A stretch of DNA of 64,000 nt from Galerina marginata. Taxonomy: Eukaryota; Basidiomycota; Agaricomycetes; Agaricales; Galerinaceae. How positions within the stretch are numbered: position 1 is the stretch's first letter; every line of letters begins with the position of its first letter. Below are positions 1-11,084 of this stretch, piece after piece. The DNA lies in the NCBI GenBank assembly GCA_023014335.1, contig JAECYW010000010.1, positions 2,108,001 through 2,172,000 on the forward strand. Reading direction: 5' to 3'. The translations under genes and the position numbers were made by a program. The notes under the pieces are model-generated. The model was given only the letters and a program-made list of their open reading frames with translations, was not told where the DNA came from and did not search any database.

Positions 1-284
1 CAGGCGGCCACGTACGGTTTCTCTTTTGCCTTCTTCTATCACCCGTGTCCTGATGATACTGTTTGAATCAGTCAAGAGCTGCAATCCTTCCCTGACGTGC
101 TGATAGTACTCTAAGAGTGTGATCTGGCAGCTTATAAAATGCATTAAATCTGTTCCATTCAATTGTTTCATACAAACCAAATCGAACTACGGCCCTCAAC
201 GACTCACTGACACCCTTGCTGTCGAACCTCTCGACTACGACGATCTCGAAAAGCGAATCCCGAAGCTCAGAGGGTACACGCATC

Positions 285-1600
285 AGTCTCTAAATAATGT
301 AACCCTTCGGTAAAAGGGATCTAGCGCGAAGGCGCGACAAGGGCGAGACCGATCTTGTTTTGGAAACCCTGGACGTCGGACTTTTACATGCCTGTACTCG
401 TACTTCGTACGAGATCGTCTGCCAAATGCAATCGGAGGTCGCAGGTATCAAGCCCTAACTGATATAAATCGAGGAGGGCCGATCCGTAGATAGACTAAAA
501 TAGCCAACTGAAGCAAGGAAGACGATCAGTGCCAGTGGAAGGATCCGGACTAAAAGCAATCACCAAGCCGCATAAGTCGCAAGAGGACGATACTCACCGA
601 TAAAACGTTCATATTCGAATTCTAATGCGAAAAACCACCCAAGCGGTTCGCTGATGAGGCAATAAAGAAGCTCGACCGTCAACCTTGCCTTCTTTATAAG
701 TATAGACTGTCGTTTCTGGGCACTGGAGCGCTTGGTACACCTGTGTATGTTTAAGTTTTGAGAAACTCTGCCTGCAGCCTGAGTTGGGCGGCGCGACGAT
801 CGTTCATTCGTCTTAAATAACTTGAGGTGGAGGTGAGGCTTGAAGTGAAAATATCGGTGATTAGCTCCGACCAACAACCGAAGTGTTAGGAAGCACGGCA
901 ATACCGAAGGTCCGCGTCGAAGCCACAACAAAAGCGTACATCCACAAGTCTCTAAATATACTGTGGCAAAAGAGATCTAGCGCGAAGTGCGACAAAGGAG
1001 AGACGGACTTGTTTTGAAAACCCTGGTCCAATGCATGCATGCACTGAACTAAGTACGAGTTTGTCAACTGCATGCAGTCGGAGGTCGTATGTATGGAGTA
1101 CCAAATATACACCGCGGAAGGCATCCGACTGCACACCCGACGCCCGTGGCATGCATGATCCTCATCACCCGTGGCCGTTCATGATCACAGCAGGAAGAAC
1201 GGCGCTCCTGACATCCAACTCCTTCCAAACTGAAGTCCGTAAGGTGGGCGTGACATGTCAGCTTCATAGACGTAAGAAATTTTTTCATGGAAACTTAAAC
1301 GCACCTGTGCGCATCAAGAAAGTGTCCCCTCCAAGTTAGCGTTGGGATTCACGACTCCACGTCATCATATCAGACACATCTCAGATGTTGAAGTCGAAGT
1401 CCGTTCCTTGCGGATAGGTGCCTAATAAAAGACGAACACAACATTGTTGGCAGCAGTCGGCATTGATCTGAATGGAGGGGACTAGATAGACAAAGATAGC
1501 CCAACTGAAGCAAGACGATCAGTTGAAGGATCCGGACTAAACGCAATCACCAAGCCGCATAAGCCGCAAGAGGACGATATTCACAGAGAAAACGTTGAGT
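285..1600. repeat. Decayed dispersed direct repeat, two copies
   Basis: Two blocks repeat in the same order. Block a is at about 285-375 and again at 946-1028; both begin with TCTCTAAATA and share GATCTAGCGCGAAG and CTTGTTTTG-AAACCCTGG. Block b is at about 485-608 and again at 1482-1597; both share CAACTGAAGCAAG, GGATCCGGACTAAA and CAATCACCAAGCCGCATAAG. The second copy has roughly 400 bases of extra sequence between its blocks. No open frame is shared by the copies, so this looks like an old transposon fragment or a tandem duplication. No gene is supported in positions 1-2078. Confidence 0.6.
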
Positions 1601-2078
1601 AGCACAGATGTTGGGAAAAGGAGGGAGGACGCAAGTAATGTCCTTACGTTGAGGGGAAGATTTGACAACCGGACGAAGAACCACCAGGCAGCGCGGACTT
1701 TTAAAGTTTCATGGCTGTGCACGTGAAACGCCAAGCCCAATCCGCTTTCTCATCTTGCAGATTCCTTTCACTGGCATGTCCTGAACAGCGAACGTCAGCG
1801 TTTCCAGAAACTATTCCCTCCTTCTTTATTTCCAATCAGTGCTATAGTGGCTCTGAACCTCGGTCTTGCTACCGCTCACAATCCTTGACTTCATTGAAAA
1901 ATATTCGATCCGACAAAAGGAGGAGGAATGTTCGATCATTTCTGTCGTACTTTTATTCGCGTTACTCGGCTCAACAAAATCAGATCATTTCAGTCTCCTA
2001 ACCAGGTCAGATACTTTGAGGGCCCTTTACTCTCACAAATTTCTCCTTGGAGAGCGCTCCCTGCGAATTTCTCATTAG

Positions 2079-2441
2079 CTAATTCAGAGTAAATGGTTGA
2101 TACGACCCTCTAACCGTTTCACTGCGGATCCAAATCGGCCCTCCACCCTTTCCATTCGAGATAATTCCATCGGTATCTACTTCTCTCTGAAAATCGCATA
2201 AGCCTTGGGGTCAGTGAAGCAAAGTAGTGAAATCTGTGCTCACTCCTTCGTTGCGGACCCAGAACTTAGGGCTGCCGAACGGCCCATCAACGTCTACTTC
2301 CTTTCTTATCTGGAGAGAAGATTTCAAAATATTATGGTAATCACAGATTAAAACAAATGTACGAATCACCTCCACTACAGGCGCCGCTTTGACATGGAGA
2401 AGTGCAACCGCAATGAAGACGACGCTGATGCCGAATTTCAT
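2079..2441 (-). CDS. Small secreted peptide with two internal repeats
   Basis: Three short exons (2370-2441, 2244-2309, 2079-2186), with GTGATT...CAG and GTGAGC...CAG introns both in phase 0, give 81 residues. The first exon is a signal peptide ending near HVKAAP. Exons 2 and 3 each encode one copy of the same unit: RKEVDVDG...KFWVRNEG and REVDTDG...PIWIRSE. Splicing therefore places one repeat unit per exon. The start at 2441 opens directly on the signal peptide; an in-frame upstream ATG at 2456 would add five residues. The protein has no cysteine after the signal and no KR dibasic site. It reads away from an UstYa-type oxidase starting at 3082, which suggests it could be a substrate peptide, but this is inference. 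The last 12 residues depend on no further intron being used. Confidence 0.55.
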
Positions 2442-2497
2442 GGCAGGAGACAACAAGTTTGAAAGGTTTCTTGAGCCTGAACCTACTTTGACCGTAC

Positions 2498-2503
2498 TAT
2501 ATA
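2498..2503 (-). promoter_or_regulatory. TATA-like element for the repeat peptide gene
   Basis: TATATA lies about 57 bases upstream of the ATG at 2441 on the minus strand, a usual distance for a fungal core promoter. The rest of 2504-3081 is the shared divergent region with the oxidase gene. Confidence 0.35.
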
Positions 2504-3081
2504 TGACCTAACCTGCCGTACCACCAGAGGTGGACAACTCAAGATGGTTTACCCGAAGCAAATATTTGCACCATGATATGAAATGAGGTTTGGCTGGTCA
2601 ATTTTTAGCACTGCCCGAGATTGTCCCGTGAGGCAGGATACACCGCCGTCTTACATACGCATAATCTCTGTATCTACATGACAAGATCTTTCTCTTTCAA
2701 ATCGTCTAATTAGCTGATAAAGTCTATCTGCTTCTTTCATGCCGAAGATCAAAAATCCAGGCCAGCTATTCTTACTTCATGCTGTCTTAAATCAGTGCCT
2801 TGAGCACGCCATTTGGTAGCATGCCATGCACCGCCAACGCACCAGCTGAGTAGACAGAGATCGGTTAACAGCCGGAACTACACAGATGACCCAGTTACGT
2901 TCGAAGGTTACATGTGGGAGGGAAACGCCGGGAAAACATGTCAGAAAGCAATACACCTTTCTGACATGTTTTCCGCTCGAACATGCCATTGAAGATGGAA
3001 AGAGCTCGAGTGTACGTTATTTGGTCCCCATCATCACATTGCATACCTAGTCCCTCTGTGCACCATCAGATAGCTCGTTTC

Positions 3082-4115
3082 ATGAGCAAAAAACCTGCAG
3101 AACATGTGCCTTTGGTCACTGGATCGTCTACCGAGGATCTAGAGGATGTATATGTCGCAGTTCAGCCCCGGACACGATACGGAGATGCGACGACAACACG
3201 AGAAAAGCTGCTCATCGTCCTTCTAATTTTGCAGGCCATTGTGATATTTCTGCTGTTCTCTGCTTCGAAGAATAAAGAGGTTAAATGTCATAACAATGAA
3301 GCACTCATCTATTGTTGAGTATTACCTGTGATTCGATGATCCATGGGACTTACTCACCCGCAACCAAAATTGCCAGCACCTGCGGATTTGATAGTCGAAT
3401 ACGAAGTCAAATCCTTTACGCCAGGTCGAGAGCACAAGACAATCTATCAAGGGCTATCAGATGAAGCAGATCATGCATGGGGAGAGCTCTACAATCGTAT
3501 GTCAATTAAATTGAGGCATTTAATCTAATCTGGTTCAATAACTTTCTAAAGGTACTATTATGAAAATACCTAGAAGCGAAGCTGTTCTTTTACCCAACAA
3601 AACGTACCCGATCAAGGACGAACCAGGTTACTACCTCGGCAGCCTCGACGTGTTTCACCAGCTACATTGCTTGGCAAGTCCGTTTTTACTTGAGTTTGTG
3701 GGCCCTAATCTCAACATGAATGCGACGAATTTGCAATAGAATAATATTAGGAGGGCACTCCATCGTGATCGCTATGGGAAGGACGCGGACCTTGAGGACG
3801 CGGACCTTGAGGACGAGCATGTATCGCACTGCGTTGATACAATTCGCCAGTCGTTGATGTGAGTCTGCAAGTTCATTCGAACGACGTAATAAACCGATAT
3901 ATGGTTTCGGGTGTATCAGGTGCAACGCTGATATCTCAGTCAACGTCTGGCAGTGGAGCGCCGACCTCTTAGCTGTTGTTGGGTATAGTACACAAGCGCA
4001 TTCATGCAGGAATTTCGATAAACTGAGGGACTGGGCACGATCTAGACGAGTGCATAAGTGGATTGATACGCGATTATTTGTGGATGACGACTTGCCGGAT
4101 CCCCCGATTTTCTGA
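3082..4115 (+). CDS. UstYa-like (DUF3328) oxidase
   Basis: Five exons (3082-3313, 3377-3496, 3552-3673, 3740-3858, 3920-4115) give 262 residues. A cytosolic N-terminus of about 45 residues is followed by one membrane helix (KLLIVLLILQAIVIFLLF), the family signature YSPA...VEYE at the exon 1/2 join, and the two HxxHC motifs that define DUF3328: HQLHC in exon 3 and HVSHC in exon 4. The C-terminus HSCRNFDKLRDWARSRR is also typical. Known members oxidise or cyclise peptides made from secreted precursors (ustiloxin, cyclochlorotine and related pathways). Intron 3 begins GCAAGT, a GC-AG intron. A 15-base in-frame duplication (DADLEDADLED) lies just before the second motif. All key histidines and cysteines are present, so the enzyme looks intact. 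Its substrate is unknown; the divergent small secreted gene is the nearest candidate. Confidence 0.88.
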
Positions 4116-5841
4116 GTAAAATATTTCAACTGTCTAGCATACTCTCGATGAGCTAATGTTTTGGATAATTGATGGAAGTCCTCTGATTTGATAGAATGGT
4201 GCTGAAGGCACCAGATGAGTTTGGAAGATCGGAGTGTTTGCGCTCAATTCTTAGTAGTACATGAGCCGCGGAGCATCGGTTTTAGAACAGAGAGGGGAAA
4301 CGGACTTGATTTGACCTCAAGCTCACAAGTTGCCTCGTCTGTTTCCAGTCGCTCCTCATAAGGGGCCGAAAAACGGATAAGCCAGATACATAGGATTGCC
4401 TGTGGACCTTCCGCGCCGATTGTGCTCGAGTACACGAACATCGAAATTGGCCCTTATTTATGACGACGCCCGAACCGGCGCTAATTTTAGCATATGATCG
4501 ACGGCGCCTTTTGCTTTGGGCCAATGTCCTATTTATAGGTATACCTACGACACAGTCTTACCTTGAAGCTCAACACTTGAAAAAATTAGCCACACGGAAG
4601 ATTAGCTCGTAGGGACTTTTAAATGCTGTTTCCGACCGAAGACTTTCGGAAAACCTTCGCCCTTGCGTGAACTACATGTCAATGCAATAGAAGGCCAAGT
4701 TGAGACTAATATAATTAAACGACTACAGAGGGACCGCCGGCCTTCATCTGTTCCATCCAAGGTGCTACTGCCAAGGTTTGCGTGAGCAATTTTTGAATAA
4801 AATATTGATCGCTCATTATGACCATTACTTTGGTAGAAAGTACTAGCATCTACAGGTCAGAGACTGAGTTGGGATTCGTGCTTGGATTCGTGGAGTCTGG
4901 ACTACATATATACCGAAAATATTTGTGGAACAAAAAGTGTGGTGATTTAGGCGAACAATTGCCGTGCTGGAAGTCCAGAGCCGTTTGGATTATTGGGTCT
5001 TTACGTCTGTCAATGGTGAGTACGAGTTGCAGTGTAACCGACCTCTGAGGAGCGGATCACTCAAAACGCCGAATTTGGAATGTCCGCAGGTGTCGCCAAA
5101 TTGGGGTTATTTGGTTCTAACGTCTGAAGAAAATATGTCGGCCGATCGTCATTCTCTCCCGACGATTGTTCGTTTTCATTTTCACCGTTCGCTAGATGCA
5201 ATCACGTCAGCCGTGTGGCCCCTTTTCAGGGTACGCAAAACATCGTAATGTCATTCTATATTGTTCACGAATCTCTCTCGCTACGGTCCACTTTTTGGCT
5301 TTGAGAGTGCCATTGTGCTCAGGCATGTCTCTAACGCGAACCTTGCTGCTTCGCCGACTCGGATGCATTTCCTCGGTAACCTCGTCCCTGCACTTACAGT
5401 CCGTGCGGTGTTGGTTACCCCCATGCACTCGCCCCATCTGCTTTCCGCATGAGGATGTCAACTTTTCATAGACGTGGAGACTTGTTTACCCTCCTGCCCA
5501 CTCGTCTTTCGCCTTGGTCAGACGTCCTTGACGGAGCGATAGTAACTCTCGCGGTGTATATACACTAAACTTCGCTCATTCCGGCCTGCGCTTGGTTAGA
5601 GTGTAAACGAGGAGCCGGTGACTGAGAGTGAATAGCTTGGATCCAATTTCTGGTAAACACGGGTTTACTCTAGACGTAACATGATGCTTCTGCAGCCGAT
5701 AACCTGATCTTTTAAATATTCTTTGGTGCTCTCCCTGGTCGTCTACCTATATTACTGAGTCTGGTTTGATTCAAGCCACCGAATGAAGAAGAAAAAAAAA
5801 ACACAGATATCGATGGGCGTCTACGATCCTGGTTATAGATG
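4116..5841. other. Intergenic, no gene seen
   Basis: About 1.7 kb between the oxidase and the convergent F-box gene. Open frames here are short, overlapping on both strands and without recognisable motifs. A poly(A) run occurs near 5791-5800. Confidence 0.5.
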
Positions 5842-7599
5842 TTAAGCTGTGCTCCTGGAACAAAATACCTTCCGAGCCCATATTAAAATTTGTTTGGGGT
5901 ACTTCCGAATTCGAAGGACCGATGACCCAATCTTCGGAGCGAAATCCGCCAAGGGGTCTGCTTTATTTTTCCTCAGTCTCCTCGCAGCCTGCAGCCTCTG
6001 GAGCTTACCCAATGCCTCGGCAAAATTTTCTTTGCTCTCAATAGTCTGTGCGACTGAACAGCCGATACAAATCACTGGCAGAGGCAAATGATGACGTCTT
6101 CTGTAGACGCAACATCCGTCTTTCGCTCGTTGTAGAGTTATTGCCATGGAATCGTCCCAATAGTTGATGACTTCCGCTTTGTCGTACGTACATGCCAGGT
6201 TTAGGTATTTCAACCCCCTGCCGGCAACTCTTCTCGCTTCTAGGAGATCCAAGAGGTCAGCGGCGCACTTCTTGGCATCTATGGAGTCAGCATTTCCATT
6301 GATGACCAATGTATGAAGGGCTGGAAAGAGAGTGGGTCTGCTAACAGTAAGTAAGTAGAGAAGTCTACCCGCGTGCCAGGTGGTTCGTATGACTCCAACG
6401 TTTTGGCAAGTCGAGGTAAGGGAAATGAAATCAGACTCCAAATGTCGGTACGTCATGTCGTAAACATTGAGATGGAGGGCGGTGTTCGAAGAAATTTGGA
6501 ACCGGGACAGGGCACCGAGAAAGTGCGCCAGAATATCCAATTGAGGATGGCCGATAGTAACACGACCATCAAACAGTTGCGTTTGGACAAGTGGTTTGAG
6601 GTAGGCGTCAATTGTGAGCCTCGTGGGTGACAAACTTAACCTGAGGTCGGAAATCCACCTGGAGAAGAAGTAAGGGGTTGAATACCGTTGTAGCACTTCC
6701 CTGAATTTAGAGATATAGTCCTCGTCGTTGGTGATATTATTCGGATCTTTGTCGAAGGTCCAAAGACGTAGAACGCAAAAGGAAGACGGAACCACGCAGT
6801 CGAGGATTGTAAAACAGGCGTTGAAAGAAGCCTGGACGACCAAAAAACTGAGCTGAGGAAGGTACACTTTGGTTGCAGGGCTGCTTATTTGGGAAGGACA
6901 GGGTATGATGGTTGACTTGATTTCCAGAGACTCCAACAAGGGCATATTGGCGAGGAGCGAGAAGAGAGAAGCTAGTGGCATGTCGCAAGGTATTACGATC
7001 GAGCGGAGTTGTGGGGTCCAGGAGAAGAGGAAATCTTGCTGCACAGTCGGAAAAAAGATCCTTGTTTCCACTTGTATACCACCTTTCAGCGTCCAAAGGC
7101 GAATGTGGTTCAAAATCGGTGCAGGCTGGCTGAGCAGTGATCTGAAGTGAATTAGTGGCAAGCCAGTACAATTTGAAAATCGAAATGCCACGTCTATTTT
7201 CCGAATACGACCCAAATGGTTGACCAAGATAAACTCGAAGAAAGGCAAGGATATCGGGTTTATCCAGTTCACCAACCCACTAACCAAGAGCCCTGCGTTT
7301 CTGGTTCTTTTGAGGACTTCGTTTCTCCAATAATCCTCTCGTTGTACCAGTAGGTCCAGTTCGATGCAGTGTGACCATATTGAAGGGGATTCAACAATAA
7401 CTGAACGCCAATGACTACAGACCTGCGACGTCCAACGAGCGGTCGTCAATGGGTGGATGTCGATGGAACCAGGTGCCCATCTGCCAACATCAAAATAGCC
7501 ACCATCTGAATCGAGCTCATCGAGCTCAGTGTTCATCATGAAGGTGTACCAGAGAAGGTCGAGATGGAGTTTGTAAATCGGTGAATTAGTGTTGCGCAT
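5842..7599 (-). CDS. F-box-like protein
   Basis: A single uninterrupted frame of 585 residues, long for an intron-rich genome. The N-terminal part reads HPLTTARWTSQVCSHWRSVI followed by ESPSIWSHCIELDL, the usual end of the F-box region and start of the variable domain in mushroom F-box proteins. The remainder is leucine-rich, with segments such as PQLRSIVIPCDMPLASLFSL and NMPLLESLEIKS that resemble leucine-rich-repeat-like strands. Such proteins are thought to recruit substrates to SCF ubiquitin ligases through Skp1. The canonical LPxE/LPxD start of the F-box is not visible before residue 45, so the first helix is either diverged or lost. Assignment to this broad, expanded family is firm; the substrate is unknown. 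Confidence 0.75.
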   Translation of the reverse strand: MRNTNSPIYKLHLDLLWYTFMMNTELDELDSDGGYFDVGRWAPGSIDIHPLTTARWTSQVCSHWRSVIVESPSIWSHCIELDLLVQREDYWRNEVLKRTRNAGLLVSGLVNWINPISLPFFEFILVNHLGRIRKIDVAFRFSNCTGLPLIHFRSLLSQPAPILNHIRLWTLKGGIQVETRIFFPTVQQDFLFSWTPQLRSIVIPCDMPLASLFSLLANMPLLESLEIKSTIIPCPSQISSPATKVYLPQLSFLVVQASFNACFTILDCVVPSSFCVLRLWTFDKDPNNITNDEDYISKFREVLQRYSTPYFFSRWISDLRLSLSPTRLTIDAYLKPLVQTQLFDGRVTIGHPQLDILAHFLGALSRFQISSNTALHLNVYDMTYRHLESDFISLTSTCQNVGVIRTTWHAGRLLYLLTVSRPTLFPALHTLVINGNADSIDAKKCAADLLDLLEARRVAGRGLKYLNLACTYDKAEVINYWDDSMAITLQRAKDGCCVYRRRHHLPLPVICIGCSVAQTIESKENFAEALGKLQRLQAARRLRKNKADPLADFAPKIGSSVLRIRKYPKQILIWARKVFCSRSTA

Positions 7600-7892
7600 C
7601 GTGAATGTCGAGAAAACCCGGTCGGAAACAAGTCGGAAAGGGTTTAAGCAAATGTCTCATCTCCCCTATTCTGGATTCGACTCCTTTTCGACGATTTGTT
7701 GCTGCCAGAGATTAGTCCGGCGATACGGATGCCGTTTGCGTCCGTTTCCTCCGATCAAAATACCAAATGGCTTCCACCATGTCATAGTTAACATTGTAAG
7801 CTAATATCAATTAATCCCCAACGAGATAGATAAATTGTGAAAGAGGAAACCCAAGTCCCAGTACTCTTCGGAACGAGTTCAAGCTACAAAAT

Positions 7893-8291
7893 TTACTTCA
7901 ACGCATCCGGATGCGCCGCCTGCATATGCTCCCAATACAACAGTTTATCAATCGCATACCCACAAGCAAGGCAAGGTACCTCCTCAATCCTGAGGTGGCA
8001 CTCCCTTACGTGCTGCGCGATCGTCCTGAGATCCTCCGCATGTTTCTTCGTGCAGCTGTCCCACACGCAGCACAGAGACACAGAATCCTTCGAAATGTTG
8101 TGAACGTGGATGAGGTGGTGCTGGATAGCGCTTTCGTCCGACGTGAGGAGGTAGAAACAGTCAGGGCTCCATTTACACGGTCGGACGGATTTCGGTGGCT
8201 CCGAAGGAAGTAGTTGAGGACCACTGGGAAGAAATAGAGAGTCGGAAGGGCCGGGTTTTCCTGATTGACACGGTAGCGAGCGGCCAGGCAT
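7893..8291 (-). CDS. Three-finger C2H2-like protein
   Basis: A frame open from 8324; MPGRSLPC at 8291 is a reasonable start, giving 132 residues. Three zinc-binding modules follow a proline-rich leader: CKWSPDC...HHLIHVH, CVWDSC...HVRECH, and CLACGYAI...HMQAAH. The first two have a four- to five-residue spacing between cysteines and a long loop before the histidines; the third is CxxC. The same order and spacing recurs in the gene at 11085-11936, so the two are paralogues. Likely a nuclear nucleic-acid-binding protein. No intron is required. The gene lies just downstream of the start of the F-box gene at 5842-7599 on the same strand, about 290 bases away. Confidence 0.55.
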   Translation of the reverse strand: MPGRSLPCQSGKPGPSDSLFLPSGPQLLPSEPPKSVRPCKWSPDCFYLLTSDESAIQHHLIHVHNISKDSVSLCCVWDSCTKKHAEDLRTIAQHVRECHLRIEEVPCLACGYAIDKLLYWEHMQAAHPDALK

Positions 8292-8805
8292 GGTTCTGAC
8301 ACTAAAGAGGAGCGTGATCAACACTGACAGCGGGAATATACCTAAGCCACTTACTTTGAAACGGGGTATACGACGCGAAGTTGATTGTGCGACATGTTTT
8401 GAGAGGGTGCCAATATGAATGTGGGCGTTGAGTCAGTTGGATGTTCTGGAATTAATTCCTCGAGAGACGAGCAGCATATATACACAGATGGCCCGGACAA
8501 AGCGCAAGCGCAACGAAGCGCTCGACAATAACGGGAAGTGGCGCGTTAGCAAAATAGGAAAGTACACCAACATCAGCGCCTGGCAACGACGGGCTGTGGG
8601 TGCATTGTTCGTGAGCAGGTCCAAGCGTCGGCTCAAGTAATACAAAGAGGACATAATGAAATGACATGTGTCAAGCCGTCAAAATTTGTTCTGGCCGAGT
8701 TCTGGCCAATGACAATAACACGATAAATTTAACCCGGTAAATTTCGAACAGAAAAGGCTTCATGTTCAAAAAACTAAAGCAAAATGGCCAGTGCTTGTAG
8801 GTTTA

Positions 8806-8965
8806 TTATCGCCCTCGCCTTACAAGACGGCCATTACGGTAGAACTGCATACCACATTTTTTGTTCCGGCGGACCAAGACCATGTGCGGATCAATAAAGC
8901 GGGCCATCTGCTTTTCCTCCTAGGCACGTTCTTTTTCAGCAATAAACCAAAGCGTGAATGACGAA
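8806..8965 (-). pseudogene. Out-of-frame 3' remnant of the F-box gene
   Basis: Shifted one base from the main frame, the minus strand reads DSSFTLWFIAEKERA, a TAG, then EEKQMARFIDPHMVLVRRNK and on to a stop at 8806-8808. The charged helix around the TAG resembles the C-terminal helix of related F-box proteins. One frameshift and one nonsense codon would explain the early end of the gene. A missed intron is the alternative. Confidence 0.4.
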
Positions 8966-9871
8966 TCATACAGCAATCATCCTCGTGGCGATTTCATTTT
9001 GGGCCACAAGAAACACTTCCAAGTCGCCGGCGGCTTGAGCAGCAAGGTACTCCTGGACCATGTCCTCCGCGTCAGGCTTGACGTAAAAGTCGGCGTCGTT
9101 GTTTACAGTGTCTGTAGGCGGAAAATAAATGTCGTTGCCCCTGAATTTGGTTGAACAAACTCGCCATAATAAGCGTTCGATGATGGAAGAATCCCGCTGA
9201 ACTCGATCGTATCTGCTCCTGGAGGGCTTCGTAGGTATTTTCCGGTGATTAAACTTAGATAATTAATTCAACGACATTTGAAGGCAATTCGAATGGACTT
9301 ACTTCACAGCCCGACATGGCTTACATAGTCTCAGTCGAAGAGACGGAAATATTGCAAATGGCCGTCGACTCGAAGAACCGCATGCCTGCGCAAAGTAAGA
9401 TAGTCACTAGTAGGAGAGGACGAAAGCACATACCACACAAAACCTTTCGAAAAGAAAGCTAGCGTACTGGGGTTCTGTGAAGTCAGATGGACACTCAGGG
9501 AGATCCGCGACGTTTGAAAGGACCTCACGCCAGCAGCCCCTGGCCGAGCGCGCCAAGAAGATGGCACGAAGTGAACTATCGACACGGCATAAGGCGAGTA
9601 GGTCTTTAGGATGGAGATATTTGGCGATCTAAACGATAAACGATGACCTTGAGAAAGAGTTAGGGATATAGCGTTGAATGGACCGCACTTCTAAAAGGAG
9701 GTCCATTGGCAGTGACGAAAATCGCTGATCTGTTGACCCTCTGGCTGAAGACGACTGGGGTATCCAGTGAAGACGATCTTCATTCAGATAGATCAATTAA
9801 CTAACAAGTACTTGGCAGAGAAGGGACTCGGAGAACACGAAACTTACTTGATAGTCGTATTGGGGCTGCAT
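8966..9871 (-). CDS. Short F-box protein with zinc-ribbon-like motif
   Basis: Five exons (9848-9871, 9689-9754, 9434-9628, 9303-9385, 8966-9218) joined by GT-AG introns give 206 residues. The F-box reads LPMDLLLE|IAKYLHPKDLLALCRVDSSLR, split by an intron. It is followed by WREVLSNVADLPECPSDFTEPQYA, the stereotyped continuation in mushroom F-box proteins, and then a paired-cysteine motif CVACG...LCKPCRA. The protein probably serves as an SCF substrate adaptor. It ends at TGA 8966-8968, earlier than most relatives. In the next frame downstream, coding-like sequence continues to about 8806, including AEKERA, one TAG, then EEKQMARF. The 3' end may therefore be decaying. Confidence 0.72.
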
Positions 9872-11084
9872 GAGCGGTGCTGGGTCCGGAGTCACTGTGA
9901 GCCGAAACAGTGACTTTATTTGCTACGCTCCTGGCCCTAGTTGCCCTTCGAGTCGTCATTCTGTATTCCAATGAATCATGGAAAGCGAATTCACGAGGTG
10001 TTTGAAGTTGAAATACCTTTCAAGCGAGGAGATCCTTCGCAGAGCTTCTCGTTGGACGGGAACGTTGGCTGCTGGTGTCCGGAAGGTAGAAAAGAAAAGA
10101 AACACGCCGCCAACGTGAATTTGAAGCTCGTTCTTATATAGGGAATCATGCACAGCCATGGGAGATAAAAGGAGAATTCGCGATCCCGGCGGTGCACGTG
10201 CAGTTGCCCTGCCGCAAGCGAAATGAGAGGGGGAAAAAAATTGACGAAAAATTGCTAGATCCAAGATTATTGAGCTCGTTGTTGAAGAGAAACTGCCAAG
10301 TGCTCACGTCCGACAATTACAATAAAAAGCTTAATCCCATATCAATAGTTCATCTCAGCGGGGCCCCTTGAAGGTGGAACGATTCATCTCATGAGCAGTG
10401 AAGAAGTCAGCAATAAAGGTGAACAATTGGAGAGGAAACGCCAAGTCAACCAGTCGTACATCGACAGTCGCGGAAATGTAAGGGAGAGAAGAAAACCAAA
10501 AAGCATTGGACCCAAAAGTCCATTCAAATGAGCAGCTCGCAATGCGATGTTGGACGACGGTCAAGATCGGAAGCGAAAGAAGAATTCAGCAGCAGGCAGG
10601 ATTTAAATGTCCGACTCCGAATTGATGTGATCATAACACGTGGTCTCGACGCGTCGCGTCCCAGCGATTTATGTAAACAAGGGTACAGGCTTCCAGGGAC
10701 TAGGAGTAATAAGAAAATATAACAATAACAACTCATCGCTTCGCCCTAGTTCATATTGAGGACGAGGACTGAATTTTTACCTATCTTTCCACCTGGGGAG
10801 ACTGATACAACTGTGAGTTGTAGGCATCCGAGTTTGGAGGAGACAAGAGCCAGCAGGATCACGATTCATGGATGAATATCATGATGACTGAATCAAATTT
10901 AATCTCAACCAAAGTTTGGGAGGTTTCCAGCGCTTCCCCCTTGAACACGTTCCATTAGAATTTCTTTTCATAAGATAAAAACATATGCATCTAATAGGCG
11001 CATATTACATGTAGGGCATGAACACGAAACCATCCCAACTTAGAACAAGGTGCGTTATCGACAAAAAGAGCTGATCCCTAGTAT
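9872..11084. other. Intergenic, no gene seen
   Basis: Short frames on both strands with no recognisable domain or convincing splice structure. It separates the F-box gene from the second C2H2 gene. Confidence 0.45.
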
